Below are positions 1 through 11,010 of a DNA stretch of 64,000 nucleotides, in pieces. The notes beneath the pieces were generated by a model. That model saw only the letters and a program-made list of their open reading frames with translations. It ran no database searches and was not told the origin of the DNA. This DNA is from Timema cristinae. Its lineage: Eukaryota; Arthropoda; Insecta; Phasmatodea; Timematidae. The stretch lies in NCBI GenBank assembly GCA_039000515.1, contig JBCFYV010011135.1:20734927-20798926 (forward strand), given 5' to 3'. How positions within the stretch are numbered: position 1 is the first letter of the stretch; each line of letters begins with the position of its first letter. The position numbers and the translations under genes were made by a program.

Positions 1-205
1 CATGGCTTCTTTGGTGCTGAGTGACAGCTTTAAAAAGTTACCAAACCAAATCATGTATCCCTACGTCGAGCCAAATGATCTGCAAAAACATGTGTTTAGC
101 AGCTGTCACTTCTGACACTCAAAATTTACGTATATATCTAAATGTTGACTATCAGAAGTCAGCTGTAAACTGTCAGTCGGCACCAAAGAAGCCACGGGGC
201 TACTG
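1..205 (-). mobile_element. Tc1/mariner-like MITE, copy 1 (left end cut by window edge)
   Basis: Non-autonomous inverted-repeat transposon. The right end reads CACGGGGCTACTG followed by TA at 206-207. The left end (CATGGCTTCTTTGGTG) lacks about 9 bases because the window starts inside it. Aligned in reverse orientation it matches the complete copy at 14725-14945 along its whole length. The internal sequence is itself nearly palindromic, with AGCTGTCACTTCTGAC opposed by TCAGAAGTCAGCTGT. A TIR beginning CAGT and a TA target site are hallmarks of the Tc1/mariner superfamily. A 77-codon open frame across it is a chance frame. Confidence 0.8.
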
Positions 206-240
206 TAGCCATTCATTTTGCATGCGTGTATATGATAATG

Positions 241-436
241 CTCTAAGGGTGTAGGAATGCGGAAGTAAGAATGTTTAAAGGTTATCTACCCTATTTGCGT
301 AAAATAAAGTGAAAAATCATTTAGAAAAATACACCCTTGTTAGCAACTAACGGGATTCGAACACCGATATTTCTGTCTTCGGCAGTCCAGTCTAACAAGA
401 GAATGACGCACTAGACGATTTGGCCACTGGAGCCAG
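241..436 (-). mobile_element. SINE-C copy, degraded
   Basis: Read on the minus strand, it has a tRNA-like head (GGCCAAATCGTCTAGTGCG), a B-box-like GTTCGAATCCC, then the SINE-C body complementary to AAATGATTTTTCAC. The shared GTAAGACGCGGTGCTAA tail is missing, so the copy is 3'-incomplete or too decayed to see. Confidence 0.6.
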
Positions 437-1960
437 TTAGTTATTAATATTGTATATAAAATATAAATTATCTAAAATAACACAGATCGGTGGCTAAGTG
501 AGAAACTATTCCACTCTTGTTTTCGCTTTGACAATTGATGACTGTGTTTAAATACCATTAATGCATACCGATATTTTTATATATATATAAATAGCTAACA
601 GCTCTACCTTTATTAAGATGTTGGCACATTTCCTCACAAATTTACCCTTTTAATCCATACCTGATTAGTGTTAACAAATATGTCAAAACCAAATGGGTTT
701 TATGAAGTGGTGTGGATAAAAACAAAGAGATTATTTAAGTGTCAAAATAGATTACTGATAAAATTAAAAAAAAAAAGTTACACACGTAAACATTTAAATT
801 TTAGTTAAACAATTATATGTTTAAATAATTTCAGTGCATTTATTTTAAATTTAAAATATGTATTTATAAAAATATTGTTTTTTTTTTTTAAAAAGAGGGG
901 CTGTGCAATAGTATAAATTTACCCACATGAATAACTCCAGGCGTAAATTATGAGCGGTAATTCAGCCACCGTATTTGTGGTTGTGCTCTGTATAATAATG
1001 TGTAAGTGGGATACAAGACTATTTATTTAATGCAACATTTCCCATAGTGTTGTAGTAGTTTATCTCTTAGACCAGCAGTGATGCCCCTACCTATCTCTCT
1101 TTCCCCTTCTAACTCCCCCTTTTCCAGGAGGAGAATAAAGAAGATATATTCATCTTCTGTACCATACCAGAGTGCTTGAACGTGGGTGGATATTGTTGAG
1201 GAGTAACCCCCTTACCATAGAGCTTTTTTGTTGTGGTTATTACTACTACCAACACTAACAAAACAACCCTCTTTCAGGACAGTAGAAAAACCGTCATGCT
1301 TCCGTAGTTCATTAAGGCATGACAAAGTTTTCACACGTGCGTTATTATATAACCGTATTATATATATATGCCACATATCCTATTTTATAGTGTAACCTTT
1401 TCCTCTTGATATTAAAGCATTATCCTTGGTAGCACTGGATAAAAATCACACAAGTCACTTTTATTGCTTTTCTAAATATCAAAACGTGGAAAAAAAAAAA
1501 TCTCACTAAATGTTCAGACGTTTTGTAATTTTGTTTGATAACCCCCTGATGAATAGGACATTTTTATTTTAAATACCTCAAATACTTTTTTATGGTATGT
1601 GAACCTTGTATTAGTAATTTAAATGCGTTCACTGATAAACATAAGTTATCTAATATACAAATCAAAATTTTTCCTACTAAATAGTGGAATTTATTTTCTG
1701 TTATCTGATATTGTTCTAGTTCACTTAACGTTTAATACATCTCACCCTGTCACCCCTTCCGCCACCATAATCACTTCTTCTCACTATAATCCTGGCTATT
1801 AGCATTTTTATTAGCACTGGTTATTACTAACCGTTCAGTTTGTATACATATGTAATAATTAAGATTATGTGAAAGATAAGGAATGTAAAATTGAAAAAAT
1901 TAAGTGTAACTGTATTTTTTTTTTTGAGAGAGAGAGTGGAATATCGTACATAAAAATACC
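437..1960. other. AT-rich stretch without recognised features
   Basis: Homopolymer A/T runs and short open frames only. A pyrimidine-rich patch lies at about 1080-1130. I see no gene, no SINE tail and no clear inverted repeat. Confidence 0.5.
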
Positions 1961-1969
1961 TTAATTATA

Positions 1970-2055
1970 CCCTACAAGAAATCGAACCCAGTTCTTCCCG
2001 TCATAATTTAATCTATAGAGATAGTGACACATTTATAGCATACAACCACCAAAGC
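1970..2055 (-). repeat. Possible SINE head fragment
   Basis: AAGAAATCGAACCCAGTTCT resembles the complement of a tRNA B box in the same setting as the SINE-C copies (CGAACC..CTTCCCGTCAT..AGTCTA). Too decayed to assign with certainty. Confidence 0.3.
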
Positions 2056-2578
2056 TGGTGGTAAGAATTTTAACTTTGTTTGGATGGGGAAGACGTAAAG
2101 ATGTCAGAGTTTAAAGAAATATTTCGGAATTATTTTTGGAAAGTGTGACATTTTTTAAGAAAAATAATTTCAGGTTACTCTGGTGGGGTATAAGCCCCAA
2201 CCATCCGTTCACCGGCTATGCAAACTAGATTATCTTAAATTTAAGCTGAATGAATTTCTAAATTTATATAATCTGATACTGCTTTAGTGTATCTATATAT
2301 AAGTTTGTTGTTTGAACGAAAATGGATTTTTAAACTACTATACTCGGTTGCATTTAAAAAAAAAGTTTTTGAAAACAGGCTCTGGAGAAAGAAAAATAGA
2401 TTAATAGCTTCTCGAATATTGTATTCACTTTTTCATTTAAAAATGCTAATATGTCTTCTTAATAAACATACCTGGTACCTTTAGTTAAAACGGTCTTCAG
2501 ATTTCTCATTAAATTTCAAAATGAAATTTCTCTTATAACTAATTCTCCTTGGATTTTAAGTTGATATTTTTAATCGTG

Positions 2579-2911
2579 AGGTACCTAGTGGTCTAGGGGT
2601 AAGGTGTCAGAGTTCTGTGCTGGCGGCCGGGGTTCAATCCTCGGTCCGGCACAGATTTATCTGATTTCCAAACTCTTCCTTCATCTCTGACAAGATATCT
2701 TATGAATGTGGGGAATGCCAGGCCTCCACCGTGGTTCGGATTCCACGTTCAACTGTAGATCCTTCATTTCATCTCACAATCACCCTACCATTACACATTA
2801 GCGTAAGTGCGTGTAACCCGAACGGGTAGTAAGACGCGGTGCTAATAATAATAATAAAATAATATAATAATAATAATAATAAATGATAATAATAATAATA
2901 ATAATAATATG
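2579..2911 (+). mobile_element. SINE-A full-length copy with target-site duplication
   Basis: tRNA-derived head with A box TGGTCTAGGGGTAAGG and B box GGTTCAATCC, which is most similar in layout to tRNA-Glu. A unique body follows (CCTTCATCTCTGACAAGATA, GGCCTCCACCGTGGTTCGGA), then the shared tail ACCCGAACGGGTAGTAAGAC and an imperfect (TAA)n run from 2844. TAATCGTG at 2571-2578 recurs at 2912-2919 and is read as the target-site duplication. The 62-codon minus-strand open frame here is an artefact of the TAA repeat. Confidence 0.92.
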
Positions 2912-2919
2912 TAATCGTG

Positions 2920-3009
2920 GTCAAGTTAAAAAGAAAATAAATTGCTGCCGAATTCAATAGTAAAATGTATTCAAATATATTTACATTTATTCATGCAAAT
3001 GAGATGTAA

Positions 3010-3040
<31 letters not shown>

Positions 3041-4150
3041 ATAATAAATTAGCCAAAATCCCCCTAATATCTTTCTCGATTGATTGTTTGGAATTTTAAA
3101 CTCAAATCAGTTCGTAGGAGATATTAGAAGATCATATTTTTGAGTGGTTACCGTATTCGAATGGATAAAATTATTGAAAAACGATGTACGTACATATTGT
3201 TAGCATAGACTCATAAATTGTCCTTCAATAAATTTATTAAAATTGGCTAATGCTTTTGGAAGTCATCCTAAAATACAATTTTTTTGTGGCCAATTTATTA
3301 AAAAAGGACAAACAGATTGTTAAACAATCTGCATGTGTCGTGTGGCCTAGGCTTAAAGTAGTATCTGCTAAATTTAGTTAAAATTGTTCAATAAATTTTA
3401 GTTTTCGTGGTACAAATAATACGAACATACAAATGAAATGCCAGATGTTAAACTTAGAATAGTATCTCTCTACGCTTGGACAACTAAATGTATTATGCAT
3501 GAAATAAGGTATAGAAAAAAAGTAATAAAAATAAACAAAAGGTAAAAACACAATATAGATTCCAAAAGGATAAGTGGAACACATTTCGACCGTTATACTA
3601 CTGCTGGAACAAGAAGTAATGGCTGCTCCTTTAATAAAATTGGTTGTTACAGCACAATCCCTTGATAAATGCTTTGCACATCAGAAATTTTCAGGAGGGA
3701 TTATTGAGACACGAGACGTAACCTCCTGACAGAGGCATAAAAAAAAATCGGAGAAAATTTTTTTAAAGAATAATTGAACTAATAAATAGGAAAATATAAA
3801 TTTAAAAATTAACATTAAAGTGCGAACACAATAACATGACACGGAAGGGTTGTATGAGCCTATTTAAATATTTTTTCAGGGAGATATTTTAATCTAAAAT
3901 ATATTTACTATAACTCTAGTAAATAAAGTTTATAAAAGATATAAATAACTTTAATAAAATATGAAACCTTATATAATATAAAAATAATTTTACTTTCCCT
4001 GCCTTCTATTTAATTTATTGGTTGAATAATACCTTCCACCACCCTTCCCCAAACATATATGGCCCACGATATTAAAAAGTTTACCAATCATTATGTTTTA
4101 CTACGATAGATTCTAAATTGAAAGCTTTGGTTTCACAAACACTTGATATA
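2920..4150. other. AT-rich stretch; (TA)n microsatellite at 3015-3041
   Basis: Contains a TA dinucleotide run of about 13 units, continuing into ATAATAA. Otherwise no gene or repeat family is recognised. A 68-codon minus-strand frame (3378-3584) is hydrophobic AT-coded sequence with no support. Confidence 0.5.
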
Positions 4151-4159
4151 GTGACATCA

Positions 4160-4285
4160 TTTGGTGTTGTCTTACGACTGGTCCATTCCTTTTGCCAATA
4201 AACTTAAAACATTAATCCATTCTGTCCTTTGCTTCCTCCTTCAGCTCCCAGAATTTTGTTCTTTCCTTCAAGTCATCCAACATTT
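4160..4285 (-). pseudogene. LINE-G relic: C-terminal fragment of a non-LTR retrotransposon ORF
   Basis: Reverse-complement translation gives KFWELKEEAKDRM, then a stop, then FIGKRNGPVVRQH. The closely related pattern FWRLKEEAEDRA..DKRNGSVGRQN appears at 30.2-30.35 kb. This is the extreme C-terminal region of a LINE reverse-transcriptase polyprotein. It carries a stop and has no surrounding frame, so it is a dead fragment. Confidence 0.65.
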
Positions 4286-4461
4286 GTAAATAGAGGGTGT
4301 CATGTTGTTTGCACAGTGATCCCTCTGGTGCTATTGATAATATAATGCAATTTTTTTCATATAGGATAAACAATTTCAAAAGTTTACATTGGAATATAAG
4401 CTAAACGTGTATATTTTCCTTTAGTTTTCTGCGCTAAGGTTGCCGAGAGCCCTGCACACAA

Positions 4462-4545
4462 ATAGCTAGCTGTGTAGTTTAAAGCGTTAGACCGATATCC
4501 TTAGATTCGAGTCTCAGCTGGGTGTACTGGAGGAGTAATATATTT
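4462..4545 (+). repeat. tRNA-like SINE head fragment
   Basis: TGTGTAGTTTAAAGCGTTAG followed by GATTCGAGTCTCAGCTGGGT and GTACTGGAGG has the order head, B box, GTACTGAGGG seen in SINE-C. The body and tail are not recognisable. Confidence 0.45.
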
Positions 4546-4599
4546 TCACATGTTAATCATCACTATATTTTTTTCTTATCCTCTTTTTAAAGTATATGC

Positions 4600-5300
4600 G
4601 GCTTACTTGCTTTCAAATTTAGCCCCATAATCCGTACTCCATTAATCGACATTAACATTTTATTACTACCATCATACTTAACAACCATTTTCTACTAATA
4701 AATCTCAAACCAACTCTCATTTTAAATGTCCATAATCTCCAAACCTCTTCATCTCTACCTCCTTATTATTGCTATCTTGACCTTACAAACTTTGTTCCTA
4801 TCCTATCGTCTCTGCCCAAAACTCTTCAACCCATACCCCTACCTTCCTCGTCCTTTCTCCTCTTGTCAATATCATCCTCAAGCCGGTCCTTTGTCCCTTA
4901 TTCCCATATATCTTATCTCCTAATCCTTGTCCCTATTGTCAATACCACCCTCGTCAATTGTTTACTTGTCTTTACAACTCTCCTCTTTGTCACCCTTATT
5001 TAACCCATCCCTTTTCTCATCCCTGACTTTATTGTTAATACCACAATCATCCCTGCTCCCTGTACCCTTACTTTCCTCAGCTTTGCCTCTCTGGTCAATA
5101 CCACCGTCATCAATTTCCCAATCGTATCTACAACCCTACTCTCTGTCACCCTTATTCTCCTCTCCTTACTATTCTTGCCTCTCTTGTTCATTCATCTTTG
5201 TATTTGCAACCTCTTTCATTACCATCTTGACAATACACCCCATACCACTACACCCATCTTCTCTGTTACACTTTTACCAACCCCTTCTTCCTAGCTTCTC
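4600..5300 (+). repeat. Polypyrimidine tract with degenerate internal repeats
   Basis: The plus strand is strongly C+T-rich over about 600 bases. The phrase TTGTCAATACCACC(C/G)TC recurs in variants near 4866, 4937, 5034 and 5093, so the tract seems to come from an old irregular tandem repeat. The 151-codon open frame (4927-5382) is Ser/Leu/Pro low-complexity sequence caused by this bias, not a credible gene. Confidence 0.6.
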
Positions 5301-5929
5301 TCAAAATACCTTAATTAGATCTAAATCTAGATTTTACTGCAGTAAATATGTTTTGGTTTATCAAGGACAACCTACATTTTAATTGTATCTTCTATTATTT
5401 TACATTTAGAAATTTTTTATTTAGGCAATAACACCTTCACATTTTACCCAAGTATCTCACTTTAAAAGTCAGCCACTTGTCTTTTTAAGATTCAGTTGAA
5501 GTATTTGCCCTTTTTTTTTCTCTAAAGATAATCTTCTTAGGTAGGAGTAATGGATGGAGAGGATGAGAAGTAGGGAGGTAGGTACCCGAGCTTTGATGCG
5601 CGTCATTTATCTACAACACTTCCACTTCATCCTGAGCCTCATATTTTTTTTTCTCTCTCTCTTCTCACAGTATGCTAATCTGGGGGCTAGAAATTCGTGA
5701 GGGGGTTGAACGTGGCAAGAAAAGGCTGTAGAGCTTAATTTATTCGGTGAATACAGCGGCTGCTTTACACCTATGAACATTTTCTTTTACTTTACATCCA
5801 TTATTGTTTCCAGCCTGTGGTCTGGGTCAGTATTTATTTTCAACTCATATATTTTCCTCTACCTGCTTGCTAGGCCTGCCGTGGCTTCACATGCCTTATA
5901 ATCTTAACATAAAAGACTAACCCATGTAC

Positions 5930-6080
5930 AACATCCAGACCCCGGATCGTTTACTCATCACTGTGACAGGGTAAACTTGCATTTCACCAATGATAAATCA
6001 TTTGGCCATACCAGGAATTGAACCCATGACGCTTAGTTCAGTAGACAAACACAATACCAACTGAGATAAAGGGTCGGATA
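5930..6080 (-). mobile_element. SINE-D copy
   Basis: On the minus strand, a tRNA-like head (TTATCTCAGTTGGTATTGTG) is followed by GGGTTCAATTCCTGGTATGG, then the body complementary to GTAAACTTGCATTTCACCAA. The same order occurs at 22.69-22.85, 30.40-30.53 and 40.90-41.00 kb. No shared A/B/C tail is present. Confidence 0.65.
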
Positions 6081-6144
6081 TAACCAATGAACTGAAGAAA
6101 TGAAAATAGAGGGGAAAATAACATTAGATATCTCCCCGACTATG

Positions 6145-6405
6145 GTGAAGGTTGAAAGGGTGTATAAATACTGTGGCAGTTGAACAAATGTTGATATACT
6201 TCAATAGTTTAAGAGGTGTATAGTAAATACGGCAGTTGAACTGGTGTAAAAATAAACTGTCAGTTGAAAATGTATTTAATTACTGCATTAGTTGGCCATA
6301 TGTTTAAATACACTGACAGTTGAATATTTGTTTAAAAATTTGGACAGTTTATAAGTTGATCTAATATGTTGGCAGTTTTAAGAGTGTTTAAATATTTGGC
6401 ATTAA
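6145..6405 (+). repeat. Degenerate tandem repeat with GGCAGTTGAA core
   Basis: The phrase (T)GGCAGTTGAA or CTGACAGTTGAA, followed by TGTTTAAATA-like sequence, recurs near 6173, 6231, 6257, 6313, 6343 and 6370 with irregular spacing of about 26-58 bases. This looks like a heavily decayed minisatellite lying against the start of a repeat-E copy. Confidence 0.55.
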
Positions 6406-6409
6406 ACCG

Positions 6410-6757
6410 TGACTTGCATTGCTCGTTGCTGGCTCCACCCCTAAATCCCTTATGAGTTTTCTTTGCAAGTGGCTGTAAACTAGTGTAATTGGAGAGCCAA
6501 ATTTTTGATAGATCTTACCGTTTAGCCACAAGAGACCTCCATGGAAAGGTCCGCACAAACTAAGTTGCTCCAAAATTTTGAATTTATTTGGTGGTTAAAT
6601 ATTAAAACTTTTACCTTTTTTAGAAGTTTCCCTTGGTTACGTGATAAATGCTATAATTCTGCCCAAATTCAAGTTTCTAGCTTATCTGGAAGTGGGTAAA
6701 CATTAATGTCAATGATTGAGTCAGTCAAGTGGCTTTATAGTAGTATAATTTGATAGT
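6410..6757 (+). mobile_element. Repeat-E copy 1
   Basis: Dispersed element that starts near CTCGTTGCTGGCTCCACCCC. It passes through TTTAGCCACAAGAGACCTCC and AGCTTATCTGGAAGTGGGTA and ends with a GAGTCAGTC...GTGGCTTTATAGTAGTATAA terminus. Three other copies occur at 10.57-11.01, 39.07-39.48 and 50.64-50.94 kb. I see no coding capacity. The GTCAGTC-plus-TTTATAG end is common in non-autonomous insect and other invertebrate repeats, but the class is not resolved. Confidence 0.75.
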
Positions 6758-6974
6758 AATGTACATGACCCTATGTTCAAGTGACTTCTCCCCAATTAAA
6801 AGTAAAATATTGTTCCACCAGATGCCTCCGATGAAGATGAGACGCAATCTTGCGTGTGACATAAACAATTGTATGAGTTCAATCCTTTTCAAACCATCCA
6901 AATGTTGAAACTATTGTAATTCCTAACCATTTAACACCATTTTTATTTCCTAACTATCTTACAATTATAGAAAG

Positions 6975-7440
6975 TATTGTGATCATAAAAAAAATCGAGC
7001 TCGAGATTTTGATGAATTTGGACCTTTCATGACCCCCGAGTTCGAAAAAGTATTTTTTTAAATAATTGTCTGTTTATCTGTAACGTGGACTAGAAACTAA
7101 ACTACTTTACCGATTGGTCTAAGACTTGGTATTTAGTGTTTTTACAGGGTTTCCCAAGGTATTGTTTTTAATTGGTCATCTAACCCTAAAATTAAGGGTA
7201 GTTTAATGAAGGATTAGGGATCAAAAATCAATTATCTCAAAATTAGCTCTGAGAATTTTGATTAAATTTAATTTATAAGCATTGTTCAATTATATAAACA
7301 AAATATACTCTCATTTTTTTGGCAAATTATCGGTCTGAAGAATAAACTCCTATTTTTTTTGTCACATCTAGAATTATTTGGGATATGAAATTACTTATCA
7401 TTGAAAATATGTAGGTCTATTTATAACACAAATATTTTAT
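6975..7440 (+). repeat. Repeat-F, diverged unit 1
   Basis: Contains AAAAAAATCGAGCTCGAGAT, GATGAATTTGGACCTTTCAT and GACCCCCGAGTTCGAAAAAG, then AACCCTAAAATTAAGGGTAG. A second diverged unit follows immediately at 7490-7840 in the same orientation. The class is unknown. Confidence 0.55.
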
Positions 7441-7489
7441 TAGAAGCATGATTTTTCAACTATTTGAACATTAAAGTTCATATATTGCA

Positions 7490-7840
7490 ACCGTAAAAAA
7501 AATCTAGCCTGAGATGTTGATGGATGTTGAAATTTCATGACACCCAACCCTAAAAAGTGTTTTTTGAATTGCAGTGTCTCTCTGTGTTTTTAATCTTAAA
7601 ATTAAGAGCAGTTTAGTAAAGGGCAAAAAAAGAAAATGTGTTACTCATAATCAACTATAACGATTTTGATAAAAACTCGTATCTAGCCTTTGATTAAGAT
7701 TATAAACAAAATGACTTTTTTTTTCAATGGCCTTTAGGGTACTTTACAAAAGAGGAAATTTCCTTATCTCCACAAATATTTAAGGCACTAAATAACATAT
7801 CATTGCAAAATTGTAGTACTGTTAAAAATAAATTGATTTT
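7490..7840 (+). repeat. Repeat-F, diverged unit 2
   Basis: Parallels unit 1 in order: AAAAAAATCTAGCCTGAGAT, TTGATGGATGTTGAAATTTC, ACACCCAACCCTAAAAAGTG and TTAAAATTAAGAGCAGTTTA. It could be an old tandem duplication or two independent insertions. Confidence 0.5.
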
Positions 7841-7929
7841 ATGTGAAATATATCTTTATAACACCAACAGTTTCTGAGATATTGGTAAATATATTAATAC
7901 AATCTGTGAGCTTATGTTATACAGAGATA

Positions 7930-8770
7930 CTACATATGTTCAAACGCAATAATTCTCTAATTCAATATAAACATTAAATATTAGTAAGTTTCGCCAAAAG
8001 TATACGTCCTTTTTCCTTTAACCCTTAGGGGAAATGTTTGTACAGCCAAGATTTATTATCTGCTTCATTTTAGACTCAATAGTCAATATTTACATTTTTT
8101 ATTAATACAAATAAATAAATGAGGAATTTAGTAACAATGCAAGGGCCTGAAAGATGTACAACACCTTATAAAATTTCTAAAATTTTAACCCGAAGTGAAA
8201 ATTTTAATACGAAATGTCGACACTTGTGGACCCAACATCGTTCTTTTTTATTGGTCAAAATATACAAATGAGGAAATAAATTCTTTAAAAATAAAAATAT
8301 GAAAATTAAAACCATTAGTCAAAAAAGGTTTTACACAATTTGATCTTGGGTTTACTAGTTTCACATATATTAAGAGTTTAGAATAAATATCTCCAGTTTT
8401 AAACAATAAAGCAAGAAAGTCCGTGTGGATTTCCATGCCATTTTTTTTCCCAGGGAGTGCGACTCGTTTTTTTTTGGTCCTCCCTAAGGAAACGAAACTG
8501 TGTTTATATCGTTAGACTCTAAAGAAAGGTTCTTTTACTTTGTGATTTTATTTCAAGTTCCCATTCTTGTGTTAATTTTGATTTTAATTATGTTTTTTAA
8601 TTTTTTTTAGCCTTCTTTGACCATAGCCCCTGAAGTTCGTACCATGGTTTCTCTACCGTTAGAAATTTGTCATAATTAAGCGATTGTGTCTCCTTGTGGT
8701 ACCAAAGTGGTAGAGCTATTGTTTCAATATTCTATTTCAAAATTATTTGAGTCACCGTAAAGCTGTCATT
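7930..8770. other. AT-rich stretch without recognised features
   Basis: Only short AT-coded frames are present. No SINE boxes or inverted repeats were recognised. Confidence 0.45.
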
Positions 8771-8779
8771 TTAGTCTAC

Positions 8780-9200
8780 CTACTTACTTATTATATAGTG
8801 ATAGGAACTCAAGAGGTCATTGACCCACTTAAAAAAGAACGCCACCTATCTCGATTTTGAGTTAGGTCCATATAGTCGACGTTTTTACACCATCTTAATC
8901 TATTTTAATCCAGTCTAATTGATTACACCCTATTCCTTTTTTGAAATAGTTATATCCAGTCCACCTCATTACACTCTATCCCTATCTTGAGCTACTTCAA
9001 TCAAGTCCACCTCATTACACCCTATCCCTATCTTGAGCTACTTCAATCAAGTCCACCTCATTACACCCTATCCTTATCTTGAGCTGGTTATATCCAGTTC
9101 ACCTCAATACACCCCATCCCTTTCAGGTCCATTCTAATATTAACCTCCCATCTTTTACTAGATCTTCCCACTGGTCTCGTCACATTGGGTTTACCGCCCA
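8780..9200 (+). repeat. Dispersed repeat with 46-bp internal tandem array, copy 1
   Basis: The core unit CCACCTCATTACACCCTATC + CCTATCTTGAGCTACTTCAA + TCAAGT (46 bases) is repeated about 3-4 times at 8956-9120. The flanks (CTTACTTA..AGGAACTCA upstream, TTTCAGGTCCATTCTAATAT downstream) are also shared with a second copy at 57270-57640. The array therefore sits inside a larger dispersed element. Confidence 0.75.
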
Positions 9201-10560
9201 ATACCCTTGAAATGGTTTTTGAGTCTTCCATTTTCACTTATTTTCCTGTCTTTAGAAATTCGGGTGATATGAATAGTCCTAATAAGGCATTGTGATCAAA
9301 CACTTGCAGTAAATCAGTATTGAGACAGTTGCTGTGATTATAGCGACAGTCACAACTTGCTAGCGTCGTGTGAACTAGGCTTGAGTTGTACCTTTTTAGT
9401 GAAGAGCTACAAGCTAACGCCCATTATTCTTGTTGGAATAACGCCCGCCTTCTGTATCATTTATAAAGCGTTTCCCTTGTTTTACAGAAGAAACGAAAAA
9501 AAAAGTTTAAAGTCCAAAGATTGTACACGGTTCATTAATAACCGTCAAAAAAAAAAAGGACCGTGACTATATATGGTTGAAATGACAATTACTTGAACAG
9601 GGGTTTGGTTAGTAATTAAAAAACATAATAATACCAAAATAGAACAACCTAACCCATTTCCTGTTTCATGAAACGCACTATAACAACATTGCGTCATTGT
9701 TTTGCATTCTGCCGGGAATTTATTTCCTTTTGTTTTTGAATTTTACGTCTAGTACAGGCGTGTCAAACTCATTAAAACTTTAAAATGTGTAAGAGGAGAT
9801 ATTGCCATCTCTTAAAATAAAAATATTTTCATCTTTTTAAGTAGATAACCCAAATTTTAGTTTGATACATTTTCCATCCATCCGGTATTGTGAATGCACT
9901 AGGATCGTCAGCTTCTTTTAGTGCTGTCTGCACAATCTGGTAGAAATTTAATTTACTAATGAAGTTCAGGAAGTGTTCATTGACTTATACACTGATTTTC
10001 AATAAGAGAGTTTGAAAATGATTTCTGATTTTTGGCCAGTAAAGGTACTTTTCACACACCCTCAAGGGTTATTTTACACGCCCCAATCAACATGGGACCG
10101 ACGGTTTTAATTGTCCTCCAAAGAAAGTTGTGCTACGGATTTTTATCGCTAAGAAAATTACATATATCTGGGGTTGGTTTTAACACATTAATTTTGGGTC
10201 CTGATTCACGCACTGTAACCCATCCATAACAACCGAAGTCAGCAAAATGATCTACAAATCAATATATAGGTTTTTTTTATTCATAAATATGTTACTTAAG
10301 ATATAAACCAGCCTACCATTTTTTTCGAGAAATTTTTGCAATTTTTCTCTAACATTATTTAAAAGACAACCTATGTAAAAGATTTTAATAAGATCCATTT
10401 TTTTAGCTTCACGCCTTACTACTAATTCGGGTTTTATAATTCGATGCAATAATATGGGACTTATAAATTAACCCATTTTTGGAATGTTAAATCTGTTATT
10501 GAAATTAAAACATTGGCCACACTATTTTGTTCTGTCGTAAGGCCTACTACTGGCTGCATG
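9200..10560. other. Mostly unique AT-rich sequence; possible hAT-like terminus near 9754
   Basis: ACAGGCGTGTCAAACTCATT at 9754-9773 resembles a hAT-type terminal inverted repeat start, but no matching right end was found. The remainder shows no supported features. Confidence 0.35.
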
Positions 10561-10565
10561 AAATA

Positions 10566-11010
10566 CTAACTCGCTTTGCTTTCAATGAGTATAAGCCAAT
10601 GTAATTCCAGCATTGTTTTGAACGTTGATATATTTTTAAAATTTTATGATTCTAGCTGTATCATAATGGTGTCAGAAAATTAAAAAACTGTGTGGAAAAT
10701 GTGCAATGTTTACCTAAAATCAAAAAATTCAGCTTTGCTGAAATTCACTTTTAGCCACAAAATACCTTTAAAGAAAGATCAGCACCAACTTTAAAGTTGT
10801 TCCACCATTTTGAATTATTTTCGGGTGTTAAATTTTTTTTCTAACTTTTTGGAACGTTCCCGTCAGTTACATGTTAGAAGCTATAAGTTTGCCAAATTTC
10901 AGGTTTCTAGCTCATCTGGAAGTGGGTAAGCATTAATGTGAGTGGGTGAGTGAATGTGTGAGTATGTAAGTGAGTGAGTCAGCAATGTGGCTTAATAGAA
11001 TAGTAATTTG
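10566..11010 (+). mobile_element. Repeat-E copy 2
   Basis: Begins TAACTCGCTTTGCTTTCAAT and shares AATGTAATTCCAGCATTGTT, TTTTAGCCACAAAATACC and TCTAGCTCATCTGGAAGTGG with the other copies. Near its 3' end it carries a local expansion of GTGAGTG/GTAAGTG units (10938-10980) before GTCAGCAATGTGGCTTAATA. Confidence 0.75.

Noticed and set aside
2769..2957. 62-codon frame with poly-tyrosine/leucine run
   Set aside because: Translation of the (TAA)n tail of a SINE.
4927..5382. 151-codon open frame, longest in the window
   Set aside because: Low-complexity Ser/Leu/Pro translation of a pyrimidine-rich tract with degenerate repeats; no domain.
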